Shown one piece after another: positions 1-9,739 of a DNA stretch of 64,000 bases. The translations under genes and the position numbers were made by a program. The notes below the pieces were generated by a model. That model was given only the letters and a program-made list of their open reading frames with translations, was not told the DNA's origin and ran no database searches. Origin of the DNA: Nocardioides sp. SYSU D00038 (GTDB lineage Bacteria; Actinomycetota; Actinomycetes; Propionibacteriales; Nocardioidaceae); assembly GCF_016924665.1 (NCBI RefSeq), contig NZ_JAFFJT010000026.1:1-64000 (forward strand), written 5' to 3'. Each line of letters begins with the position of its first letter. The stretch's first letter is position 1.

Positions 1-94
1 CGCCGATGTCCGGCGGCGGGTCTCGCTGGTGCTCGGCGACAGCCGCGAGGAGGTCGACGTCGTCGAGGTCGGGGCCGCGACCCGGGCCCGCGGG
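1..94. repeat. Duplicate of bases 4225-4318 at contig end
   Basis: The first 94 bases are identical to 4225-4318, an internal part of the ABC permease gene. Identity stops where the homopolymer run begins. The copy has no start or stop of its own and joins directly to low-complexity sequence. It is most likely an assembly artefact rather than a genomic duplication. Confidence 0.9.
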
Positions 95-192
95 GGGGGG
101 GGCGGGGGGGGGGGGGGCGGCGCCCGCCGGGGGGGGGGGGGGGGGGGGGGCCCCCCCCCGGGCCGGGGGGCGGGGGGGGGGGCCCCCCCCGC
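95..192. other. G/C homopolymer low-complexity stretch
   Basis: Runs of G (more than 20 in one run) alternate with runs of C. Open frames across it give only poly-Gly/Pro/Arg. This is what low-quality read ends or two-colour-chemistry dark cycles produce, and I read no gene here. Confidence 0.85.
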
Positions 193-372
193 CGCCCGGG
201 CAGCGGTGGGTGAGCCCCGGTCGAACGGCGGCGTGCTCACCGCTGCCCGCCCCGCCGCCCGGGCAGCGGTCAGCCCCCTCCGAACCCCGTCGAACGGCGG
301 CGTGCTCACCGCGGCCCGACCCGCGCCCGGGCGCGAGTCGCCTCGCCACCCCCAACAGGGCCGGCCGCCGTG
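193..372. repeat. Non-coding stretch with two short direct repeats
   Basis: A 24-bp segment beginning GTCGAACGGCGG occurs at 220-243 and again at 289-312. A segment containing GCCGCCCGGGCAGCGGT precedes each (about 190-207 and 252-270). The repeated pieces may be real intergenic sequence downstream of the response regulator, or may continue the misassembly at the contig end. No gene is visible. Confidence 0.5.
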
Positions 373-1032
373 TCAGCCCCGCAGCCAGGTCAGCACGGCC
401 GAGACCCGGCGGTCCGAGGCAGGGTCGAGGTCGAGCTTGGCGAAGATCCCGCCGACGTGCTTGCGCACGGCCGCCTCGCTCACCACGAGCTGCTCGGCGA
501 TCGAGCCGTTGGTCCGTCCCTCGGCCATCAGCGCCAGGACCTCGCGCTCGCGCTCGGTCAGCGCGGCGAGCGGGCCGTCGGCCCGACGACGGCCGAGCAG
601 CTGGCGGACCACCTGGGGGTCGACGACGGTGCCGCCCTCGGCGACCCGGTCGAGGCTCTCGAGGAACTCGCGGACGTGCCCGACCCGGTCCTTGAGCAGG
701 TAGCCCACTCCCCCGCCGGGGGTGGAGTCGAGCAGGTCGGCGACGTAGGCGTCGGCGACGTAGGCCGACAGCACCAGGATGGCCGTGCCCGGGTGGCGGA
801 GCCGGATCGTGGCCGCTGCGCGCAGGCCCTCGTCGGAGTGGTCGGGCGGCATGCGGATGTCCGTGACCACCACGTCGGGCCGGGCGTGGGCCACGTGCGC
901 GAGCAGGGCCTCGGCGTCGCCGACGGCCGCGACCACCTCGTGGCCGGCACGTTCGAGGATGCCGACGAGTCCCTCGCGCAGCAGCGCGCCGTCCTCGGCC
1001 AGCACGATCCTCAGGGCGCGTGCAGCGGGCAC
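373..1032 (-). CDS. LuxR-family two-component response regulator
   Basis: Cytoplasmic DNA-binding regulator of about 219 residues. The receiver domain spans about 8-125: acidic pocket AED near residues 12-14, phospho-acceptor Asp58 in VVVTDIRMPP, and the conserved Lys in GYLLKDRV. A LuxR-type helix-turn-helix follows (LTEREREVLALMAEG, then SEAAVRKHVGGIFAKL). The chosen GTG start overlaps the end of the histidine kinase gene by about 20 bp, implying translational coupling. It is the cognate regulator of the kinase at 1011-2270, and the divergent ABC exporter is the obvious candidate target. The exact start is uncertain because no strong ribosome site separates the two genes. Confidence 0.9.
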   Translation of the reverse strand: MPAARALRIVLAEDGALLREGLVGILERAGHEVVAAVGDAEALLAHVAHARPDVVVTDIRMPPDHSDEGLRAAATIRLRHPGTAILVLSAYVADAYVADLLDSTPGGGVGYLLKDRVGHVREFLESLDRVAEGGTVVDPQVVRQLLGRRRADGPLAALTEREREVLALMAEGRTNGSIAEQLVVSEAAVRKHVGGIFAKLDLDPASDRRVSAVLTWLRG

Positions 1033-2270
1033 TCCATCCTCACCTCCGTCGGGCCACCGGCGGGGCTGGCGACGTCGAGCCGGCCGTCGAGCGCCTCGAG
1101 CCGCAGGGCCAGCCCCGCGAGCCCGGTGCCGCGCGCGGGGTCGGCGCCGCCGACCCCGTCGTCGCCGACGGTGAGCACCAGCCTGCCCTGCTCGACCCAC
1201 GCGTGCACCTGCGCGCTGCGGGCGCCGGAGTGGCGGGCGACGTTGGTCAGCGCCTCGCTGACCACGAAGTACGCCGCCGCCTCGACCGCCGGCGGGAGCC
1301 GGCCGGGCAGGACCAGCCGGGTGTCGACCGGCACCGGCGAGCGGTCCGCGACCTCGTGGACCGCCGCGACCAGCCCGTGGTCGACCAGCACCCGGGGGTG
1401 GATCCCGCGGATGGTGGTCCGCAGCTCCTCGAGCGCGTCCTCGGCCTGGCGGTGCGCGGCCCGCACCAGGTCCAGCCCGGGGCCGTCGGGCACGTCGAGC
1501 TCGGCCCGGCCCAGGGTCATCGTCAGCGCGACCATCCGCTGCTGGACGCCGTCGTGGAGGTCGCGCTCGATCCGGCGCCGCTCGGTCTCGAAGGCGTCGA
1601 CCAGGTCGACCCGCGACCGGCGCAGCTCGGCGACGGCGGCGCTGAGCCGGGCCTCCTGCGGGTCGAGGAGCACGCGCGCGAGAGCGGCCTGCCCGACCGC
1701 CAGGCCGGTGACCAGGTAGGCGCTCGCGGTGAGCGCCACCAGCCCCGGTCCGAGGGCGGCGAACCAGGCCTCGCCCGGGGTGTCGATCTGCCAGCCCAGC
1801 ATCGCGAGCCGGTCGACGCGGGAGAGCCAGGGGGCGGCGAGGAGCACGACCGGGACGGTCACGCAGAACAGCACCACGACGGCGTCCACCGCCCAGAGCA
1901 CGACGGCCAGCAGCACCAGGTGGCCCACCTCGCGCCAGGCCACCGGCAGGCTCCGACGCGCGCGGAGCAGGGTGCGCAACGACGGCACCTGCGCCTCTCC
2001 CGGTCGGGGCAGCACCAGCCGCAGCCGACGGCGCTCCAGGGCCGCCACCACCGCGGCGAGCAGCGGCACCCCGGCCAGCACCAGCACGCCGACCACGACC
2101 ACGAGCGTCAGCAGCCCGACCCCGAGCACCAGCAGCAGCACCACGAGCGAGACCAGGCCCACGGGCACGGTCGTCACGAGGTAGGCCAGCGCGCGCCACG
2201 GCCACCGCGACAGCACGAGCCGCCAGGGGCGGCCGCGCAGGGCGGCCCAGGCGTCGTCGTGGGTCGTCAC
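1011..2270 (-). CDS. Two-component sensor histidine kinase (HisKA_3, putative-sensor domain)
   Basis: About 419 residues. The N-terminal half has four hydrophobic segments (about 26-75 and 115-195), matching the actinobacterial putative-sensor membrane domain. The dimerisation/phospho-acceptor helix contains ERRRIERDLHDGVQQRM with His239. It is followed by the HATPase_c N-box (EALTNVARHSGA) and G-box (DDGVGG, GTGLAGLALRLEAL). It phosphorylates the response regulator whose gene follows on the same strand. The GTG start at 2270 has a GGGAGG just upstream with short spacing, so the start is tentative. The pair lies divergent to a MacB-like exporter, an arrangement common for sensing of membrane-active compounds (inference). 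Confidence 0.88.
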   Translation of the reverse strand: MTTHDDAWAALRGRPWRLVLSRWPWRALAYLVTTVPVGLVSLVVLLLVLGVGLLTLVVVVGVLVLAGVPLLAAVVAALERRRLRLVLPRPGEAQVPSLRTLLRARRSLPVAWREVGHLVLLAVVLWAVDAVVVLFCVTVPVVLLAAPWLSRVDRLAMLGWQIDTPGEAWFAALGPGLVALTASAYLVTGLAVGQAALARVLLDPQEARLSAAVAELRRSRVDLVDAFETERRRIERDLHDGVQQRMVALTMTLGRAELDVPDGPGLDLVRAAHRQAEDALEELRTTIRGIHPRVLVDHGLVAAVHEVADRSPVPVDTRLVLPGRLPPAVEAAAYFVVSEALTNVARHSGARSAQVHAWVEQGRLVLTVGDDGVGGADPARGTGLAGLALRLEALDGRLDVASPAGGPTEVRMECPLHAP

Positions 2271-2378
2271 CTCCCGAACCCTAGGAGGATCGCGGCGTCC
2301 GCGGGGTAGCGCACGCGCTACCCCGGGAGTCGCGCGCGGACCAGTGCTGTTCGGGCGGCCACCCGGTGGGCTGGTCGC

Positions 2379-3185
2379 ATGACCACCGCACCCCTCCCTC
2401 CACCGGCCCCGACCCCCCACGGCGTCCCCCACGGCGACCCCCACGGCGACCCCCGGTACGCCGAGGTGGCCGTCGCCCTCGACGGCGTCACCCGCACCTA
2501 CCGCTCGCGGGGCGGCGACGTCGCCGCGCTGCGCGGCGTGACCCACGCGTTCCGGCGGGGCACGTTCACCGCCGTGATGGGCCCGTCGGGGTCGGGCAAG
2601 TCGACGCTGCTCCAGGTCGCCGCGGGGCTCGACCGGCCCACCCGCGGCCGGGTGACCGTCGCCGGCACCGCCCTCGACGGGCTCGACGAGACCGCCCTCA
2701 CCCGGCTCCGGCGCAGCACCATGGGCTTCGTCTTCCAGGCCTACAACCTGCTCGACGCGCTCACCGCCCACGACAACGTCGCCCTGCCCGCGCGGCTGGC
2801 GGGGCTCCCGGTCCGCCGCGAGGCCGTGCTCGCCGCGCTCGAGCGGGTCGGCCTGCGCGACGTGGCCCGGCGCCGGCCCCCGGAGCTCTCCGGCGGCCAG
2901 CAGCAGCGGGTCGCGATCGCCCGGGCGCTGCACGCGCGTCCGGCCGTGCTGTTCGCCGACGAGCCCACCGGCGCCCTCGACCGCGCCTCGGGCCGTGCGG
3001 TCCTCGAGCTGATGCGCGGGGTCGTCGACGACGAGGCTCAGACCGTCGTGATGGTCACCCACGACCCGTTGGCGGCGTCGTACGCCGACGAGGTGCTCTT
3101 CCTCGGCGACGGGCTGGTCGTCGGGCGGCTGCAGGGTGCCGACGCCACCCGGATCGCCGCGGCGATGAGCGAGCTCGAGCGATGA
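2379..3185 (+). CDS. ABC transporter ATP-binding protein (MacB/LolD type)
   Basis: Cytoplasmic ATPase of 268 residues. Walker A is GPSGSGKST, the Q-loop lies in FVFQAYNLLDALT, the signature is LSGGQQQRVAIARAL, Walker B is VLFADEPTGALD, and the H-loop is MVTHD. The GALD after Walker B and the YNLL Q-loop are usual for LolD/MacB/FtsE-like ATPases that serve type-VII (mechanotransmission) exporters. The N-terminus has an unusual Pro/His/Asp-rich low-complexity tail with repeated HGDP. Its stop overlaps the permease start (ATGA at 3182-3185). Confidence 0.92.
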   Translation: MTTAPLPPPAPTPHGVPHGDPHGDPRYAEVAVALDGVTRTYRSRGGDVAALRGVTHAFRRGTFTAVMGPSGSGKSTLLQVAAGLDRPTRGRVTVAGTALDGLDETALTRLRRSTMGFVFQAYNLLDALTAHDNVALPARLAGLPVRREAVLAALERVGLRDVARRRPPELSGGQQQRVAIARALHARPAVLFADEPTGALDRASGRAVLELMRGVVDDEAQTVVMVTHDPLAASYADEVLFLGDGLVVGRLQGADATRIAAAMSELER

Positions 3186-5077
3186 TGCGCCACGTGAGCC
3201 GGCACACCGTGCGCCGGTCGTGGCAGCCCTACGCCGGCGCGTTCGTCGCGCTGACGCTCGGCATCGTGCTCATCGGCCTGACCGCCTCGGTCATCGCCGC
3301 CGTGGAGGCCACCCGCGGCGCCGCCGGGGTCGGACCCGAGGACCGGCTGGAGCTCGAGGACCTCTCGGCGCTGTTCGGCATCATGTCGGCGGTCGCGCTG
3401 TTCATGGCGCTCTTCGTGGTCGGCAGCACCTTCGGGTTCGTGGTCGCCACCCGTCACCGCGAGCTCGGGCTGCTCCGGCTCCTGGGAGCGACCCCCCGGC
3501 AGGTGCGGCGCACCGTGCTGGGCGAGGCTGTGGTGGTCGCGGTCCCGGCCTCGGTGGTCGGCTGCCTGGCGGCCACCGTGCTGACCCCGGGGGCGCTCTG
3601 GCTGCTGCGCGACCGCGGCGTGACCTCGCTCGCGCTGGAGGCGCCGGCCCCGTGGATCGCCTGGGTGGCGGCGGTGCCCAGCGGGGTGGTGGTCGCCCTG
3701 CTCGGCGCACACCGGTCCTCCCGTCGGGCCGCGCGGATCGCGCCCGGCGCGGCGCTGCTCGAGGCGTCCGTGGAGCGGCGCCGGCCGAGCTGGACGCAGC
3801 TGGTCGTGGCGGCGCTCTGCGCCGGGGCGGTGGCCGTGCCGGTCGTGCTGGCCTCGTCGATGGCGCCGCTGTTCGCCCTGGTCACCTCGGTGCTGCTGCC
3901 CGAGGTGGTCGTCGTCGGCGTGATGTGCGTCGGCGGCCTCGTCTTCCCTGCGCTCGCCGGCCTGCTCGGCCGCCCGTTCGCCGGCCGCGACGTCGCCGCC
4001 CGGCTGGCCCGCGACCACGTCCGGACCGCGGTGCGCACGCCCGCTGCACTGGCCGCACCGGTGCTCGCGATCTCGGCGATCGGCGGCTCGATGATCGTCG
4101 CGCTCAGCTTCACGGCCGACTGGACCACGGCGCTCAACCGCGAGCAGCTGCGCGCGGCGCTGGTGGTCGACACCGCCGACCCCGCGACCACGGCCGCCGT
4201 CGGACGGACGCCCGGGGTCGACGTCGCCGATGTCCGGCGGCGGGTCTCGCTGGTGCTCGGCGACAGCCGCGAGGAGGTCGACGTCGTCGAGGTCGGGGCC
4301 GCGACCCGGGCCCGCGGGCTGGTGGCCGTGCGCGGCGACCTCGCCGCGCTCCGGGGCAGGGCGGTCGCCGTCTCCGAGACCTGGGCGACCGACTCGGGCA
4401 CGGGGCTCGGCGAGACCGTGCGGGCCCGGGTCGACGGACGGCGGGTGCCGCTCCGCGTGGTCGCGGTGGTCCGCGACGCCCCGGACCTCTACGGCGACGT
4501 GGTCGTGCCGCCCACGGTCGCCGACGGCGCCCCTACGGCGAGCGGCCCGGTGTACGTCGTGCCGACCCCGGGCACCGACCTCGCCGCGCTCGCGCGCACG
4601 CTCGCCACCGACCTCCGCGGGCCGGACCGGGTGCTCACCGCGGAGACCTGGATCGAGGAGACCGACCGGGCGGCGCGCAGCGGCAACGCCCTGGGCCTGT
4701 GGGTCCTGCTGGGGCCGGCCGGGCTCTACGCCGGGATCGCGATCGTGAACGCCGTGCTGATCGGCGCCTCCCAGCGGCGACGGCAGCTGCGCGTCGTCCA
4801 CCTGCTCGGCGCCACCCGCGACCAGGTGCGGCGGGCCGCCGTGTGGGAGGCGGCGCTGGCGGGCGGGGCCGGCCTGCTCGTCGGCGCTGCGGTGGTCGTC
4901 CTCGTGGGGTGGCTGGTGCGGCACGCGACCACCCGCGACGTCGGCGGGGTGGCGATGACCGTGCCGTGGCTGCCGCTGGGAGCGGTGGCCCTGACCTGTG
5001 CGGTGCTCGTCGTGGCCGCGGCCCTGGTCGGGGCGCGGGCCGCCACCCGCGCGCCCGGGCACGGGCTCAGAACATGA
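3182..5077 (+). CDS. ABC transporter permease, FtsX/MacB family (duplicated FtsX domains)
   Basis: About 631 residues with two FtsX-like cores. TM1 is near residues 15-37, three TMs follow around 60-165, a large extracytoplasmic region lies at about 300-490, and a final TM cluster at about 495-625. The LRLLGATPRQVRRTV and VVHLLGATRDQVRRAA segments are the characteristic FtsX coupling loops, one per half. With the upstream ATPase it forms an exporter or a membrane remodelling complex of unknown substrate. The last 11 bp overlap the end of the convergent acetyltransferase gene. Bases 4225-4318 inside it reappear at the window start as an apparent assembly artefact. Confidence 0.9.
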   Translation: MMRHVSRHTVRRSWQPYAGAFVALTLGIVLIGLTASVIAAVEATRGAAGVGPEDRLELEDLSALFGIMSAVALFMALFVVGSTFGFVVATRHRELGLLRLLGATPRQVRRTVLGEAVVVAVPASVVGCLAATVLTPGALWLLRDRGVTSLALEAPAPWIAWVAAVPSGVVVALLGAHRSSRRAARIAPGAALLEASVERRRPSWTQLVVAALCAGAVAVPVVLASSMAPLFALVTSVLLPEVVVVGVMCVGGLVFPALAGLLGRPFAGRDVAARLARDHVRTAVRTPAALAAPVLAISAIGGSMIVALSFTADWTTALNREQLRAALVVDTADPATTAAVGRTPGVDVADVRRRVSLVLGDSREEVDVVEVGAATRARGLVAVRGDLAALRGRAVAVSETWATDSGTGLGETVRARVDGRRVPLRVVAVVRDAPDLYGDVVVPPTVADGAPTASGPVYVVPTPGTDLAALARTLATDLRGPDRVLTAETWIEETDRAARSGNALGLWVLLGPAGLYAGIAIVNAVLIGASQRRRQLRVVHLLGATRDQVRRAAVWEAALAGGAGLLVGAAVVVLVGWLVRHATTRDVGGVAMTVPWLPLGAVALTCAVLVVAAALVGARAATRAPGHGLRT

Positions 5078-5912
5078 CGGTCGAAAACCGGGCCGTCTCG
5101 TGGAAGCCGGCCCGGGCGTAGGCGGCGCGGGCCGGGGTGTTCCACTCGTTGACGTAGAGCGAGACCACCGGGGCGATCTCGGCGCGCACCAGCGCGGCGA
5201 CCGCGGCCATCCCCCCAACGGCGAGGCCCTCGCCGCGGCGGTCGGCCGGCACGAAGACGCCCTGGATCTGGGCGGCGTGGGGTGAGGCGCAGGCCACCTC
5301 GGCCTTGAACACCAACCGGCCCTCGTCGAAGCGGGCGAACGACCAGCCCCGGTTGATCAGCTGGAGCACCCGTGCGCGGTAGAGCTCGGCGCCACCGCCG
5401 ACCTCCGGCGAGACGCCGACCTCCTCGGTGTACATCGCGACGCAGGCGGGGTAGACCTCGTCGAGGTCGGCGCGGGTGGTGCGTCGCACCTGGGGGTCGG
5501 GCGCGACCAGCGGGTCGGCGTCGAGCACGAGGTGGGGCTGGCGCCAGCGCAGGTCGCGAGGCCGGTCCCAGCTCTCCGCGACGGTGTGCCAGAACGCGTC
5601 GACCGCGTCGTGCGGGCCGACGATCGTCGACACCGTGCGGCCGCGGGTCAGCGCCCGCTCGGCGAACGCGCGGGCGTCGTCGGGCCCGGCCTGCACCGGC
5701 ACCAGGTTGGCGCCGACGTGGCAGGCCGCGACCAGCTCGCCGCCCTCGAACCGGCCCCACACCTCCCCTCCGAGCCAGCGCGGCTCGAGGTTGGTGGTGC
5801 GGGCGCGGTGCTCGGCGAAGACGTTGACCACCGGGTCGCGAGCGGTCAGCTCGAGGAAGGCGTCGAGGTCGGACGCCCCCAGGGGGCGCACCCCGTGGCG
5901 GGTGGTCAGCAC
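5067..5912 (-). CDS. DUF4081-type GNAT acetyltransferase
   Basis: 281 residues. The N-terminal DUF4081-like half (about 1-140) is followed by a GNAT fold (about 145-280). The acetyl-CoA loop is visible as VFVPADRRGEGLAVGGMAA, with later SLYVNEWNTPARAAYARAGF. The M. tuberculosis orthologue by synteny is Rv2867c, next to gcpE, rip1 and dxr, the same neighbours as here. The substrate is not known from sequence. The stop overlaps the convergent ABC permease by 11 bp, so the two 3' ends share sequence with no room for a separate terminator. Confidence 0.88.
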   Translation of the reverse strand: MLTTRHGVRPLGASDLDAFLELTARDPVVNVFAEHRARTTNLEPRWLGGEVWGRFEGGELVAACHVGANLVPVQAGPDDARAFAERALTRGRTVSTIVGPHDAVDAFWHTVAESWDRPRDLRWRQPHLVLDADPLVAPDPQVRRTTRADLDEVYPACVAMYTEEVGVSPEVGGGAELYRARVLQLINRGWSFARFDEGRLVFKAEVACASPHAAQIQGVFVPADRRGEGLAVGGMAAVAALVRAEIAPVVSLYVNEWNTPARAAYARAGFHETARFSTVMF

Positions 5913-5979
5913 GGGGCGAGCCTACGGCCCCGGCACCACAGCGTCACCAGACCGCGGGCCGGCTGTGGACGCCGGCGCG

Positions 5980-7131
5980 TCAGCCGACGGTGACCTGGGC
6001 CTCGGCGCCGTCGACGGCCTCCATGCCCTCGGCGATCCGCATGGCCTCCTCGATCAGGGTCTCCACGATCTGCGACTCCGGCACGGTCTTGATGACCTCG
6101 CCCTTGACGAAGATCTGGCCCTTGCCGTTGCCGGAGGCGACGCCGAGGTCGGCCTCGCGGGCCTCGCCGGGGCCGTTGACGACGCAGCCCATCACGGCGA
6201 CCCGGAGCGGCACCTCGAGGCCGTCGAGCCCGGCGGTCACCTGCTCGGCCAGCGTGTAGACGTCGACCTGCGCGCGGCCGCACGAGGGGCACGAGACGAT
6301 CTCGAGGCGGCGCGGCCGGAGGTTGAGCGACTCGAGGATCTGCAGTCCGACCTTGACCTCCTCGACCGGAGGCGCGGAGAGCGAGACCCGGATGGTGTCA
6401 CCGATGCCCTTGCTGAGCAGCGCGCCGAAGGCGGTGGCCGACTTGATGGTGCCCTGGAACGCCGGGCCGGCCTCGGTGACGCCGAGGTGCAGCGGCCAGT
6501 CGCCCCGCTCGGCGAGCATCTCGTAGGCCCGCACCATCACGACCGGGTCGTTGTGCTTCACCGAGATCTTGAAGTCGTGGAAGTCGTGCTCCTCGAACAG
6601 CGACGCCTCCCACACCGCCGACTCGACCAGCGCCTCCGGCGTGGCCTTGCCGTAGCGCTCCAGCAGGCGCTTGTCGAGGGAGCCGGCGTTGACGCCGATC
6701 CGGATCGAGGTGCCGCGGTCCTTGGCGGCCCGGGCGATCTCCTTGACCTGGTCGTCGAACTGCCGGATGTTGCCGGGATTGACCCGCACCGCCGCGCAGC
6801 CGGCGTCGATGGCCGCGAAGACGTACTTGGGCTGGAAGTGGATGTCGGCGATCACCGGGATCTGCGAGTGCTGGGCGATGGCCGGCAGCGCGTCGGCGTC
6901 GTCCTGGCTCGGGCAGGCCACCCGCACGATGTCGCAGCCCGAGGCGGTCAGCTCGGCGATCTGCTGGAGGGTGCTGTTGACGTCGGAGGTCAGCGTCGTC
7001 GTCATCGACTGCACCGAGATCGGGTGGTCGCTGCCGACCCCGACCTTGCCCACCTGGATCTGGCGGGTACGGCGGCGGGGGGCGAGCACCGGCGGCGGGG
7101 CCGCGGGCATGCCCAGGCTGATCTCGGTCAT
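5980..7131 (-). CDS. ispG: 4-hydroxy-3-methylbut-2-en-1-yl diphosphate synthase
   Basis: 383 residues, the usual length for bacterial IspG. This iron-sulphur enzyme converts MEcPP to HMBPP in the MEP isoprenoid pathway. Seen: the [14 protein letters not shown]-like start (here [14 protein letters not shown]), [37 protein letters not shown], and the C-terminal [4Fe-4S] ligands in [11 protein letters not shown] and [11 protein letters not shown]. It sits 59 bp downstream of rip1 on the same strand and with dxr forms a dxr-rip1-ispG cluster, so two MEP pathway enzymes flank a membrane protease. Confidence 0.97.
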   Translation of the reverse strand: MTEISLGMPAAPPPVLAPRRRTRQIQVGKVGVGSDHPISVQSMTTTLTSDVNSTLQQIAELTASGCDIVRVACPSQDDADALPAIAQHSQIPVIADIHFQPKYVFAAIDAGCAAVRVNPGNIRQFDDQVKEIARAAKDRGTSIRIGVNAGSLDKRLLERYGKATPEALVESAVWEASLFEEHDFHDFKISVKHNDPVVMVRAYEMLAERGDWPLHLGVTEAGPAFQGTIKSATAFGALLSKGIGDTIRVSLSAPPVEEVKVGLQILESLNLRPRRLEIVSCPSCGRAQVDVYTLAEQVTAGLDGLEVPLRVAVMGCVVNGPGEAREADLGVASGNGKGQIFVKGEVIKTVPESQIVETLIEEAMRIAEGMEAVDGAEAQVTVG

Positions 7132-7190
7132 GCCCCAAGGCTACTGGCGGGGTGTCGGCCGGGCAGAACCGGCGACGGCGGCCGGCAGGC

Positions 7191-8549
7191 TCAGAAGCCG
7201 AGCTTCACCGGCACCACGATGTCGCCGATGATCAGCACGCCGCCCATCGCGATCATGGCGAGCGCGACGACGTAGGCGACCGGCAGCAGCTTGGCGGCGT
7301 CGACGTAGCCGGGGTCGGGACGCCGGCGCAGCCGGGCCCAGCCGCGCCGGGCGGCCTCGAACAGCGCGCTGGCGATGTGGCCGCCGTCGAGCGGCAGCAG
7401 CGGCAGGAAGTTGAACATGCCGATGAAGAAGTTGAAGCCGGCCACCAGGGTGGCGAAGAACACCACCTTCTCGGGCACGTCGATCTCGTCGTGGGCGGCG
7501 ACCTCGCCGGCCAGGCGGCTGCCACCGACGATGCTGACCGGGCTGTCCTCGGCGCGCTCCTCGACCCCCACGATCGCCTTGGCGACGCCCCAGACCTTGA
7601 CGGGCAGCTGGGTCAGCGCCTGGGCGACGTCGACCGTCATGTGGCCCATCTGGCCCAGCGTGTACAGCGGGCCTCCGGTGACCCGGTGGGTGGTCGGCAC
7701 CACGCCGAGGAAGCCGACCTCGACCAGGGTCTCGTCGGTCTCCGACTCCGGCCGGAGCTCGACGGTGGTGCTGGTGCGGCCGGTGCGCTCCTGGCCGTCG
7801 CGCAGGTAGGTGATCACCGCGTCGCCGTCGGCGTTGTCGCGGATCAGGCCGCGCAGCTGGCCCCAGCTCTCGACGTCGGTGCCGTTGAACGCGGTGATCA
7901 CGTCGCCTCGCTGCAGCCCGGCCTCCGACGCCGGGCTGGGCCGGTCGCCGGGCTCGCACACGGTGCGCTGCTCGCGGTAGGGGATGACGCAGTCGGAGAC
8001 CTGGTCGACGACCGGGCGGCCCTCGTCCGCCTCCACCTCGCCGGGGTTGCCGTAGAGGCTGAAGACGAGCAGGTAGCAGACGAACGCGATGAGGATGTTC
8101 ACCGTCGGGCCGCCGCCCATGACGACGACCTTCTTCCACCACGGCATCTTGTAGAACAGCCGGTCGGCGTCGTCGGCCCCCACCAGCTCCCACTCCGCAG
8201 CGCGGGCGTCGGAGATCAGCTGGGTGAACATGCCGGTGTTGGACTTGCGCACCCGGGTGACGGGGTTGCCGTCGGCGTCGTAGGTGACCTCGTCGGCGAG
8301 GTCGGCGGCCGCGGGCGGCAGCATGCCGACGATCTTGACGTAGCCGCCGAGCGGGATCGCCTTGACGCCGTACTCGGTCTCGCCGACCTGCCGGCTCCAC
8401 ACGGTCGGGCCGAACCCGATGAAGTACTGGGTGACCTTCCCACCGAACCGCTTGGCCGGGATCATGTGCCCGAGCTCGTGCAGGCCGATCGAGACGAGGA
8501 TGGCGACCAGGAAGAACGCGGCTCCCAGGAACCACACCAGCGCGTCCAT
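7191..8549 (-). CDS. rip1: Site-2 intramembrane metalloprotease (Rip1/RseP family)
   Basis: 452 residues. Zinc site HELGH at residues 24-28 in the first TM. The PDZ domain is in the middle (around EAGLQRGDVITAFNGTDVESWGQL), with a second metal-site motif near the C-terminus (FNFLPLLPLDGGH) in a late TM, and a final TM pair. The family cuts anti-sigma factors within the membrane; M. tuberculosis Rip1 (Rv2869c) is the syntenic orthologue. The start ATG immediately follows the dxr stop, so the two are co-translated. The segment between the PDZ and the LDGG motif is rich in charged residues and probably extracytoplasmic. Confidence 0.94.
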   Translation of the reverse strand: MDALVWFLGAAFFLVAILVSIGLHELGHMIPAKRFGGKVTQYFIGFGPTVWSRQVGETEYGVKAIPLGGYVKIVGMLPPAAADLADEVTYDADGNPVTRVRKSNTGMFTQLISDARAAEWELVGADDADRLFYKMPWWKKVVVMGGGPTVNILIAFVCYLLVFSLYGNPGEVEADEGRPVVDQVSDCVIPYREQRTVCEPGDRPSPASEAGLQRGDVITAFNGTDVESWGQLRGLIRDNADGDAVITYLRDGQERTGRTSTTVELRPESETDETLVEVGFLGVVPTTHRVTGGPLYTLGQMGHMTVDVAQALTQLPVKVWGVAKAIVGVEERAEDSPVSIVGGSRLAGEVAAHDEIDVPEKVVFFATLVAGFNFFIGMFNFLPLLPLDGGHIASALFEAARRGWARLRRRPDPGYVDAAKLLPVAYVVALAMIAMGGVLIIGDIVVPVKLGF

Positions 8550-9671
8550 CTACGTCTCCTCCAGGCCGAGCAGCTCGGCCGCCGTCGCTCGTGCCCACGC
8601 GTCCGCGGTGAGCACGTCGTCGACGGTCAGGGACCCGGGCTCCCCCGAGGGTACGTCGTGACGGGTGAGCACGTCGGCGATCGTCGGGACGATCCGGTCG
8701 AAGCCGAGCCGGCCGGAGCGGAACGCCTCGACGCACACCTCGTTGGCGGCGTTGTAGACCGCCGGGGCGGTGCCGCCGCGGGTGCCGGCCTCGCGGGCCA
8801 GCGCGACCGCCGGGAACGCCTCGTCGTCGAGCGGGTGGAACTCCCACGTCTCCGGCCGGGTCCAGTCGACCGGCGGTGCGGTGTCGGGCACCCGGTCGGG
8901 CCACGCCAGCCCCAGCGCGATCGGGATCAGCATGGTGGGCGGGCTGGCCTGCACCAGCGTCGAGCCGTCGACGAACTCCACCATCGAGTGCACGACGCTC
9001 GTGGGGTGCACCACGACCTCGATCCGGTCGAAGGGGATCCCGAAGAGCAGGTGGGCCTCGATGACCTCCAGGCCCTTGTTGACCAGGGTCGCGGAGTTGA
9101 TGGTCACGACCGGGCCCATGTCCCACGTGGGGTGGGCCAGCGCCTGCTCCGGGGTGACGCCCGCGAGCTCGTCGCGGGAGCGGCCGCGGAACGGTCCCCC
9201 GCTGGCGGTCAGCACCAGGCGCCGTACCTCCTCCGGGGCCCCGCCCCGCAGGCACTGGGCCAGCGCCGAGTGCTCGGAGTCGACCGGCACGATCTGACCG
9301 GGCACGGCCCGCTCGAGCACCAGCGGACCGCCGATGATCAGTGACTCCTTGTTGGCCAGGGCCAGGGTGCGGCCGGCCTCGAGGGCGGCCAGGGTGGGGC
9401 GCAGGCCGACGGCGCCGGTGATGCCGTTGAGCACGACGTCGCAGGGGCGGGCCGCGGCCTCGGTGGAGGCCACCCCACCCAGCCCGGCGAACAGGTCGGG
9501 GCAGCCCGGCGCGAACTCCGCGACCTGGGCCTCGAACAGCTCGCGGTTGCCCCCGCCGGCGGTCAGCCCGACGACCCGGAACCGGTCGGGATTGGCGCGG
9601 ACCACGTCGAGGGCCTGGGTGCCGACCGACCCGGTCGACCCGAGCACCACGACGTCACGGCGAGCTGTCAC
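8550..9671 (-). CDS. dxr: 1-deoxy-D-xylulose 5-phosphate reductoisomerase
   Basis: About 374 residues from the GTG at 9671. It catalyses DXP to MEP with NADPH and a divalent metal. Seen: the N-terminal Rossmann motif [16 protein letters not shown], the metal/substrate region [27 protein letters not shown] of the flexible loop, HPTWDMGP, and [11 protein letters not shown] near the C-terminus. The GTG start places the Rossmann strand at residue 6 and has GAGAGG upstream; a longer reading frame exists but adds non-conserved residues. First gene of the dxr-rip1-ispG cluster, divergent to gabT with 68 bp between. Confidence 0.96.
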   Translation of the reverse strand: MTARRDVVVLGSTGSVGTQALDVVRANPDRFRVVGLTAGGGNRELFEAQVAEFAPGCPDLFAGLGGVASTEAAARPCDVVLNGITGAVGLRPTLAALEAGRTLALANKESLIIGGPLVLERAVPGQIVPVDSEHSALAQCLRGGAPEEVRRLVLTASGGPFRGRSRDELAGVTPEQALAHPTWDMGPVVTINSATLVNKGLEVIEAHLLFGIPFDRIEVVVHPTSVVHSMVEFVDGSTLVQASPPTMLIPIALGLAWPDRVPDTAPPVDWTRPETWEFHPLDDEAFPAVALAREAGTRGGTAPAVYNAANEVCVEAFRSGRLGFDRIVPTIADVLTRHDVPSGEPGSLTVDDVLTADAWARATAAELLGLEET

Positions 9672-9739
9672 GGGGACGATCCTCTCAACCCGGCCGGCCG
9701 CGGTGCACACCGCGGGGCACGGGGGCCTACCGTGTGCGC

